Made by a program: the position numbers and the translations under genes. Shown one piece after another: positions 59,667 to 64,000 of a stretch of 64,000 bases of DNA. This DNA is from Actinomyces denticolens (GTDB lineage Bacteria > Actinomycetota > Actinomycetes > Actinomycetales > Actinomycetaceae): positions 62,001 through 126,000 of the forward strand of contig NZ_MVIW01000002.1 of NCBI RefSeq assembly GCF_002072185.1, written 5' to 3'. The notes under the pieces were generated by a model. It saw only the letters and a list, made by a program, of their open reading frames with translations, did no database searches and was not told the DNA's origin. Each line of letters starts with the position of its first letter. Positions within the stretch are counted from its first letter, which is position 1.

Positions 59667-60914
59667 ATGAGTCCATCGTCGGCATCCCGCGAGCCCGAGG
59701 AGGTCGCGCTCCTCACCGGGCCCCGAGCGGCCTCCGTCTTGTCCGCGGCCCTCGCCCCCGCGGGCAGGCGATTGGACTCCTGGGAGGTCCATTCCGTCCA
59801 CCACCGCCCCGGCGCGGGCGTGTCCGTGGGCTACACCGCCGTCGTCCTGTCCGCGGATGGGCGTCGCTCCACCGAGTACCTGTGCGCGACGACGGCGCGG
59901 CTGACCAACCCGCAGGCGCCGGGCCTGACCCGCGTGGCGCCCACCGGTGGGGATGGGCCGGCCGTCCACGTGTGGCGCCACCCCGGGGACCCCGAGCTCC
60001 CCGCCCTTCCCGTGGCCTGCACGCCCTCACTGCTCTCCCAGCGCCTGGGCTCCCCGGTCAAGGCGATGATGGTGGCCTACCGGCCCACCCGCCGCGCAGT
60101 GGTCAAGGTGACCTTCGCCGACTCCTCGACGGCCTACGCCAAGGTGCTGCGCCCCTCCCAGTCGAAGGCCTTCGCGCACCGGCACCGCCTCCTCACCGCG
60201 GCCGAGGTCCCCGCCCCCGAGGTGCTGCGGGACGATCCCGACGGGCTGGTGCTGCTCTCCACCGGCAAGGGGACGTCCCTGTCCGGGCTGCTCAGCCGCG
60301 GCATGGATACCGAGCAGGCCACCCGCGTCTTCTCCCACCTCACCGGCTTGCTCGACGCCCTTCCGCGGGCATCCCTGGACCTGCCGGTTCACCCGGCCTG
60401 GTCCGATCGCGCCCGCCACTACGCGCATGCCGCCGCCACGGTGCTGCCCGAGCACACCGCCCGGGCCCGGGCCATCGCCGACGGCGTCGCCCAGCTCATG
60501 GCCACCTCGGACCCGGGCCCGGTGGTGCCGGTCCACGGCGACTTCTACGAGGCCAACGTCCTCATGGACGGCGAGTCCGTCTCCTGCCTGCTCGATGTGG
60601 ACTCCCTCGGGCCCGGGCGGCGCGTGGATGATCTTGCCTGCCTGCTCGGGCACGTCAGCGTGCTCGACCACCTCGCCCCCGCCTCCTACCCGCGCCTGCG
60701 CCCGGCGCTGGAGACCTGGACGCGCCTGGCGGAGAAGCAGGTGGATCCCGTGGCGCTGAGGGCGCGGGCCGCCGGCGTGGTGCTCTCCCTCGTGGCGGGC
60801 GCCCGGCGCGAGGACGGCGGCCCGTGGCGCGCTGACGCCGAGGGGCGCCTGGCCCGCGCTGAGACCTGGCTCGCGCAGGCCAGGGAGCTCCAGGCCCGCC
60901 GCGGTCCCCACTGA
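59667..60914 (+). CDS. Aminoglycoside-phosphotransferase-family kinase
   Basis: Eukaryotic-kinase-like fold enzyme acting on an unknown small hydroxyl compound. The 415-residue protein has an N-terminal lobe with HRPGAGVSVGYTAVVLSADG, a nucleotide-lobe lysine in STAYAKVLRPSQSK, the catalytic loop VPVHGDFYEANVLMDGESVS (Brenner HxDxxxxN type) and the metal-binding LLDVDSLGPGRRVDDLACLL. No resistance specificity can be inferred; such genes are common housekeeping kinases, for example for maltose, trehalose-related sugars or cofactors. The ATG at 59667 has no ribosome-binding site; CAGACT ends 7 bases upstream, so it may be leaderless. Another ATG at 59631 is possible. It is divergent from add by about 70 bases. 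Confidence 0.8.
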   Translation: MSPSSASREPEEVALLTGPRAASVLSAALAPAGRRLDSWEVHSVHHRPGAGVSVGYTAVVLSADGRRSTEYLCATTARLTNPQAPGLTRVAPTGGDGPAVHVWRHPGDPELPALPVACTPSLLSQRLGSPVKAMMVAYRPTRRAVVKVTFADSSTAYAKVLRPSQSKAFAHRHRLLTAAEVPAPEVLRDDPDGLVLLSTGKGTSLSGLLSRGMDTEQATRVFSHLTGLLDALPRASLDLPVHPAWSDRARHYAHAAATVLPEHTARARAIADGVAQLMATSDPGPVVPVHGDFYEANVLMDGESVSCLLDVDSLGPGRRVDDLACLLGHVSVLDHLAPASYPRLRPALETWTRLAEKQVDPVALRARAAGVVLSLVAGARREDGGPWRADAEGRLARAETWLAQARELQARRGPH

Positions 60915-60917
60915 TCT

Positions 60918-60952
60918 CGCCGAGACCGGTCGAAAACGTCATCGAGACCGGT
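60918..60952. repeat. Family B repeat, single arm (copy 3)
   Basis: One arm only: CGCCGAGACCGGTCGAAAAC continuing to ATCGAGACCGGT, nearly identical to the arms of the palindromes at 18994-19073 and 47943-48023. No second arm follows within the 254-base gap to 61169. It starts 4 bases after the stop of the phosphotransferase gene. The rest of the gap shows a weak TGCGCAT...TGTGCGC pairing near 60960 and nothing else. Confidence 0.7.
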
Positions 60953-61156
60953 TCACATTGCGCATGGGAGTGTGCGCTAATTCCAGCTCGGGCGCCTCCG
61001 CGGGGTGATCGGGCGGTGCTGGCGGTGCCCCGGTCCCCGCGCGCCGCGGTCCGGGATCGGGGGTCCCCACATCGTTCGATTCGCGAGTCGGCAGGAGAGC
61101 GTCCCTCGGCCCCATCGGCGCCCGGGAGCGCGCCATCCCCGCGAGGAGAACGGCTC

Positions 61157-61162
61157 TACGAT
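61157..61162 (+). promoter_or_regulatory. -10 element for a leaderless mRNA
   Basis: TACGAT lies exactly 6 bases before the ATG at 61169; GAGGAG lies too far upstream to serve that ATG, so initiation at a leaderless 5' end is likely. Confidence 0.5.
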
Positions 61163-61168
61163 CCGGAT

Positions 61169-62155
61169 ATGTCTCTGCCCCACGACGGCTCCCCTCCGTC
61201 CGCGGGCTCTCCCGAGCCCGATGATCCCAACGTCTCCTCGCCGATCCCGCCCCCGGGCGCGCAGGTCGTCCCCAGCGATGCCCTCACTGCCGTCACTGCG
61301 GGGACGCCCTCGATGGCCGCGATCCCCCCGCTGATCTCGACACCGTCGTGGATCCCGGTCAGCCCCTCCGACGGATTCCCCCGGTCGGCCCCCACCGGCT
61401 CCCCCTACGCCCCCTCAGGCTCCGACCCCTTCGGAGCACCGATCGGCCGGCCCATTGGGCCCGCCGCTCCGGTGGCGTCGGTGCCCGTTCCGGCGCCGGC
61501 CCGGCAAACCCCGCCCGCCCCTGCGAAGAGGGGGGAACGCGGTCGCACGCGCCTGCTCCTGGGCGCGCTCGTGCTCGCACTGGCCGTCGCGGGCGCCTTC
61601 GGCGGCATCCTCCTCGGCGAGCGCGTCGGCGGACACGGCCGCGCGTCCTCCATCACCGGCGCCTCCGGTGCGGGGGCGCCCTCCTCCACCGCGCCCCGTG
61701 GGGAGTCGAGCGGGGCCCCCTCGTCGGCGCAGGACCAGCGGGCGCCCCTGCCGGTCGCCCCTACCCAGACCGTCGGCCCGGCCATGGTCCCGGTGGACGC
61801 TCCCGCCGGCTCCCTGCCCTACGCCAGCATCTACTCGCCGTCGTTGAACATCAGTTGCGAGCTCACGGCCACCGAGGTCGGCTGTCACGTTTACGAGCGC
61901 GACTACCTCTCCGCCGGTCTCGTGGACTGCTCCTCGCTCACCTTCGCGATCTCCGCGGACTCCGCTGGGAGCCGGCTGCGCTGCGGCGAGCACTTCCTCA
62001 GCGAGGCCGGGATCCCGTCCCATGAGCTCGCGTACGGGCTGACAGCGGCCTACGGCGCCTCCGCCTGTCGCTCGGAGCAGTCGGGGATGACCTGCTGGAA
62101 CCTGGCGACGGGCCACGGATTCACCGTCAGCCGGGCCTCCTACTCGCAGTTCTGA
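61169..62155 (+). CDS. Pro/Ser-rich single-pass membrane protein with a C-terminal Cys-containing domain
   Basis: I do not recognise the family. The 328-residue protein has a cytoplasmic Pro/Ser-rich part of about 130 residues, then RGERGRTRLLLGALVLALAV and AGAFGGILLGER as the single membrane segment. Outside it a low-complexity linker leads to a domain of about 100 residues with Cys at ISCELTATEVGCHVYERD, VDCSSLTFAI, LRCGEHFL and a final ACRSEQSGMTCWNLATGHGF. These six or so Cys suggest disulfides. The C-terminal pattern of short Cys pairs and CW...GHGF resembles exported actinobacterial domains of unknown role. It is leaderless by position of TACGAT. It is alone, convergent with the aminotransferase gene. 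Confidence 0.72.
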   Translation: MSLPHDGSPPSAGSPEPDDPNVSSPIPPPGAQVVPSDALTAVTAGTPSMAAIPPLISTPSWIPVSPSDGFPRSAPTGSPYAPSGSDPFGAPIGRPIGPAAPVASVPVPAPARQTPPAPAKRGERGRTRLLLGALVLALAVAGAFGGILLGERVGGHGRASSITGASGAGAPSSTAPRGESSGAPSSAQDQRAPLPVAPTQTVGPAMVPVDAPAGSLPYASIYSPSLNISCELTATEVGCHVYERDYLSAGLVDCSSLTFAISADSAGSRLRCGEHFLSEAGIPSHELAYGLTAAYGASACRSEQSGMTCWNLATGHGFTVSRASYSQF

Positions 62156-62201
62156 GCAGCGGCGAACCGCGCCCGGGAAGGAGGCCCCGGCGGGAGAGCC
62201 C

Positions 62202-63434
62202 TCAGGCGACCTCGGCCAGGAGCCTCTGGAGACGCCCCACGCCCTCGGTGATCGCGTCGTCGCTCGTGGCGTAGGACAGGCGCAGGAATCCGGACCGACC
62301 GAAGGCCTCGCCCGGCACCACCGCGACCTCGGCATGCTCGAGGGCCAGGGAGGCCAGCGTGGCCGAGGAGTCGATGACCGTCCCGCGCAGGGATCTCCCG
62401 ATCAGCGCCTCGATGCTCGGGTAGGCGTAGAAGGCTCCTCGCGGCGTCGGGACGGCGAGCCCCTCGATGGCCGAGAGCATCTCCACCATGACCTTCCGGC
62501 GCCGGTCGAAGGCCTCGCGCATCCGTCCCACGGCGGACAGGTCGCCGCCGACGGCGGCCAGTGCGGCCCGCTGGGACACGTTGGCGACGTTGGAGGTCAG
62601 GTGCGACTGGAAGTTCGTGGCGGCCTTGATGACGTCGCTCGGGCCGATCATCCAGCCCACCCGCCAGCCGGTCATGGCGTAGGTCTTGGCGACGCCGTTG
62701 AGGACGATCGTGGTGTCCGCCAGCTCGGGGACGAGCGCCACAATGTGGGCGGGCTCGGCGCCGTCGTAGAGGAGGTGCTCGTAGATCTCGTCGGTGATGA
62801 CCCAGATGCCGTGCTCGAGGGCCCACTGGCCGATGGCGGTCAGCTCGGCGGGCGTGTGGACCGCGCCGGTGGGGTTCGACGGCGAGCACAGGAGCAGCAG
62901 CTTCGTGCGCTCGGTGCGAGCGGCCTCGAGCTGCTCGACGGAGACCTTGTACTCCTGGTCCGCGCCGGCGAAGACCTCCACCGCGACGCCGCCCGCCAGG
63001 GCGATGGCCTCGGGGTAGGTGGTCCAGTAGGGGGCGGGCAGGAGAGCCTCATCACCGGGGTCGAGGATGGAGGCGAAGGCCTGGAAGACGGCCTGCTTGC
63101 CGCCGTTGGTGACGAGGATGTCGTCGGGGGAGACCTCGTAGCCGGAGTCGCGCAGGGTCTTGGCGGCGATGGCCTCGCGCAGCGCGGGCAGGCCCTTGGC
63201 GGGGGAGTACTTGTGGCAGGCGGGGTCCTTGGCGGCGGCGATCGCGGCCTCGACGATGTAGTCAGGGGTGGCGAAGTCGGGCTCGCCGGCACCGAAGCCG
63301 ACGACGGGCCGGCCAGCGGCCTTGAGGGCCTTGGCCTTGGCGTCGACGGCGAGAGTGGCGGAGGGGGCGATGGCGGACAGGCGCGCGGAGACCCGGCGCG
63401 CGGGGGAGGTGCTCACTGTGCTCACGGCGCCCAT
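62202..63434 (-). CDS. Pyridoxal-phosphate aminotransferase, aspartate type
   Basis: Transfers the amino group between aspartate and 2-oxoglutarate (class I, subgroup I-gamma as in Bacillus/Thermus AspC). The 410-residue protein has [87 protein letters not shown], the PLP lysine in [20 protein letters not shown], and [18 protein letters not shown]. The ATG at 63434 has no strong ribosome-binding site; GTG codons a few positions downstream are alternatives. The only clear neighbour on the same strand is the CstR-like/rhodanese pair upstream. Aspartate as substrate is by family likeness. Confidence 0.92.
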   Translation of the reverse strand: MGAVSTVSTSPARRVSARLSAIAPSATLAVDAKAKALKAAGRPVVGFGAGEPDFATPDYIVEAAIAAAKDPACHKYSPAKGLPALREAIAAKTLRDSGYEVSPDDILVTNGGKQAVFQAFASILDPGDEALLPAPYWTTYPEAIALAGGVAVEVFAGADQEYKVSVEQLEAARTERTKLLLLCSPSNPTGAVHTPAELTAIGQWALEHGIWVITDEIYEHLLYDGAEPAHIVALVPELADTTIVLNGVAKTYAMTGWRVGWMIGPSDVIKAATNFQSHLTSNVANVSQRAALAAVGGDLSAVGRMREAFDRRRKVMVEMLSAIEGLAVPTPRGAFYAYPSIEALIGRSLRGTVIDSSATLASLALEHAEVAVVPGEAFGRSGFLRLSYATSDDAITEGVGRLQRLLAEVA

Positions 63435-63493
63435 GGTCCCACGGGCCGTGTTATCCGCCTGTCACGCGCAGGCCCCTCGCACCAGTGGTGGTC

Positions 63494-63763
63494 TCATGCC
63501 AGGGACATGAAGAGCTTCTCCAGGCGCGTGGCGTCCAGGGTCTCGCCGGAGGGATCCTCGGCGAGGCATGTGCGCATTCCGGAGGCGATGATGGCGAGCC
63601 CCGCGCGGTCCACGGCCTTGCTCACGGCCGCGACCTGCACGACGACCTCCTCGCAGTCACGGCCCTCCTCCATCATGCGGATGACGGCGTCGAGCTGCCC
63701 GCGAGCCCGCTTGAGGCGGGTCAGCGTGGGTCGCAGGTCCGTGGGGTCGAGCGCGGTGCCCAT
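63494..63763 (-). CDS. CsoR/CstR-family repressor lacking the copper-site His
   Basis: DUF156 four-helix repressor. The 89-residue protein has LTRLKRARGQLDAVIRMMEE, Cys37 in GRDCEEVVVQVAAVSKAV and Cys66 in IIASGMRTCLAED. Copper-sensing CsoR has His four residues before the second Cys; here it is Gly62, so this looks like a persulfide-sensing CstR. The adjacent upstream gene encodes a rhodanese-domain protein, as expected for sulfide/persulfide control. Start at 63763 is chosen because AAGGAGG lies 7 bases upstream; the ATG at 63769 overlaps the upstream stop but is too near that site. Confidence 0.82.
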   Translation of the reverse strand: MGTALDPTDLRPTLTRLKRARGQLDAVIRMMEEGRDCEEVVVQVAAVSKAVDRAGLAIIASGMRTCLAEDPSGETLDATRLEKLFMSLA

Positions 63764-63765
63764 GG

Positions 63766-64000
63766 TCATTCCTCCTTCATCGGGGACGGGACGGCATGGT
63801 CCCGAGCGCCTTGCCCGCCCCCTGCTGACCAGGTGCGGTAGCCGCCGTCGAGATTGCGCGCCTCGCGCCCCTCCTGGAGGAGGATACGGGTTGCGACGTG
63901 GCCGCGCAGGCCCACCTCGCAACTCACCACCAGTGGCCGGTCGGGGAGATCTTCGAGGTGGTCGCGCAGGGTGTCGACCGGGATATTGAGTGCGCCGGGC
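63766..64000 (-). CDS. Rhodanese-domain protein, C-terminal part only (CoA-disulfide-reductase-like)
   Basis: Only the last 77 residues are in the window: ALNIPVDTLRDHLEDLPDRP, the active-site loop VVSCEVGLRGHVATRILLQE and ARNLDGGYRTWSAGGG, ending in SPMKEE. The CEVGLRGH loop and NLDGGYRTW are typical of the rhodanese domain fused to CoA-disulfide reductases and persulfide reductases. Its stop overlaps the following regulator's upstream ATG. The N-terminal part, which would settle the type, is outside the window. A persulfide or CoA-persulfide reduction role is inferred together with the CstR-like gene. Confidence 0.8.
   Translation of the reverse strand, partial: PGALNIPVDTLRDHLEDLPDRPLVVSCEVGLRGHVATRILLQEGREARNLDGGYRTWSAGGGQGARDHAVPSPMKEE

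Noticed and set aside
59667-60914. Aminoglycoside resistance gene
   Set aside because: Only the general phosphotransferase fold is visible; no resistance-specific features or mobile context.

Overview
The window is GC-rich DNA with strong third-position G/C bias, bS22, leaderless starts, IdeR/DtxR-like iron boxes and a disA-radA pair. This points to a high-GC actinobacterium, most likely an Actinomyces-like member of the Actinomycetaceae (inference from gene content, no search run). It is a chromosomal segment with no transposase, phage gene, tRNA, rRNA or CRISPR array seen. It is unusually dense in genes for lactate, glycerol, triose, polyol and pentose use, with a few housekeeping blocks between them.

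Layout. 1-10.5 kb: lactate use (lldD, lutABC, lctP on the minus strand) interrupted by a polyol cassette (mannitol/arabinitol-type dehydrogenase, RbtT/DalT-type permease, DeoR regulator). 10.7-13.1 kb: ArsR regulator and a P1B-type ATPase with an atypical membrane metal-site motif. 13.4-19 kb: glpD-glpF-glpK and a divergent SorC-family regulator. 19.1-21.2 kb: transketolase. 21.5-29.9 kb: a seven-gene + strand cluster (RpiB-like isomerase, unrecognised membrane protein, AraL-like HAD phosphatase, FGGY kinase, AraM-type glycerol-1-phosphate dehydrogenase, AraB-like kinase, SorC regulator) that resembles the accessory part of the Bacillus ara operon but lacks AraA and AraD. 30-37.3 kb: a secreted I36-type inhibitor, a GNAT acetyltransferase, mutY, an Arg/Ser-rich membrane protein, disA and radA. 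37.5-41.4 kb: an iron-siderophore ABC transporter behind an iron box. 41.5-48.9 kb: a SorC-controlled cluster built like the L-ascorbate (ula) pathway, but with an MFS carrier, a PfkB kinase and a PTE-family lactonase in place of the PTS and UlaG. 49.1-54.2 kb: xylulokinase, DhaK, a fused DhaL-DhaM protein and an aldose 1-epimerase. 54.3-64 kb: Trk potassium uptake, a BldC-like DNA-binding protein, bS22, murB, adenosine deaminase, a phosphotransferase, a membrane protein of unknown function, an aminotransferase, and a CstR-like sensor with a rhodanese protein cut by the window end.

The catabolic blocks converge on triose phosphates and pentose phosphates: glycerol and dihydroxyacetone enter through glp and dha, pentitols through dehydrogenase plus XylB, sugar acids or lactones through the ula-like cluster, and transketolase links them. 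Three SorC-family regulators and one DeoR regulator stand beside palindromes that are good operator candidates.

Three families of dispersed palindromic repeats lie between genes, mostly at 3' ends or in convergent gaps. A 10-bp tandem repeat runs across the stop codon of the ula-like epimerase. The best candidates for undescribed biology are the 21.5-29.9 kb cluster, the non-PTS ascorbate-like cluster with its altered decarboxylase active site, and the palindromic repeats.
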